The notes under the pieces are model-generated. The model was given only the letters and a program-made list of their open reading frames with translations. It was not told the origin of the DNA and searched no databases. A stretch of DNA of 38,828 nucleotides from Streptomyces sp. YIM 130001 (GTDB taxonomy: Bacteria; Actinomycetota; Actinomycetes; Streptomycetales; Streptomycetaceae). The DNA lies in the NCBI RefSeq assembly GCF_003574445.1, contig NZ_KZ984582.1:1-38828 (forward strand). The letters run 5' to 3'. Positions 38,816 to 38,828 of the stretch are shown piece after piece (within the stretch, counting starts at the first letter, position 1; each line of letters opens with the position of its first letter). The translations under genes and the position numbers were made by a program.

Positions 38816-38828
38816 GGCCGGCAGCACC

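Noticed and set aside
37268..38827. 519-codon minus-strand frame across dnaA
   Set aside because: Antisense shadow of the DnaA ATPase domain.
38816..38828. oriC within the window
   Set aside because: Only 13 bases follow dnaA; the origin between dnaA and dnaN lies outside.
1..38828. tRNA, rRNA, CRISPR array or prophage
   Set aside because: None seen. The repeats found are parS, protein-coding low-complexity repeats, hairpins and IS-end remnants.

Overview
The window is high-GC chromosomal DNA from a Streptomyces-type actinomycete, ending at the left edge of the replication origin. Three things point there: very high GC at third codon positions, ten exact copies of the Streptomyces parS palindrome (GTTTCACGTGAAAC), and a gene order that, as I recall it, matches the S. 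coelicolor block SCO3911 (dnaB) to SCO3879 (dnaA). Much of the order is also shared with the mycobacterial origin region. oriC itself should lie just past the right edge, since in Streptomyces it sits between dnaA and dnaN, and dnaA stops 13 bases before the end.

Layout: 1-468 holds the 3' end of an IS-type transposase and interleaved inverted repeats. 469-5656 has dnaB (minus), a MATE exporter (plus) and the rpsF-ssb-rpsR-rplI operon (minus). 5938-8642 has a small membrane protein, a FemX-like peptidyltransferase and an alanine-racemase-fold protein. 8732-13288 (minus) has a GT87-like glycosyltransferase, a bifunctional penicillin-binding protein and a possible 53-residue leader ORF. 13501-17346 has a PadR regulator, inositol-1-phosphate synthase, an MFS transporter and an LppU/SCO3897-like membrane protein. 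17465-18931 is the CCA-type tRNA nucleotidyltransferase (minus). 19153-27504 (plus) has a large secreted DUF6049-type protein, MurJ, a membrane pseudokinase, sigM and its anti-sigma factor, followed by trxB-trxA at 27694-29030. 29162-36095 (minus) has a GNAT protein, parB, parA, rsmG, jag, yidC, yidD, rnpA and rpmH. dnaA is at 36473-38815 (plus).

The genes fall into four linked jobs: replication (dnaB, ssb, dnaA), segregation (parA, parB and the parS sites), cell wall assembly (FemX, racemase-like protein, PBP, GT87-like protein, MurJ, pseudokinase) and redox/envelope stress (sigM, its anti-sigma factor, trxB-trxA under a sequence fitting a sigma-R promoter).

This is mostly conserved core chromosome and I do not see an obviously new defence or biosynthetic system. 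The points most worth a second look are regulatory: DnaA-box-like clusters upstream of dnaB and in the parA leader, parS sites built into a 50-bp and a 42-bp perfect palindrome, a parS pair inside the anti-sigma gene, a very long DnaA domain II, and two possible small genes.
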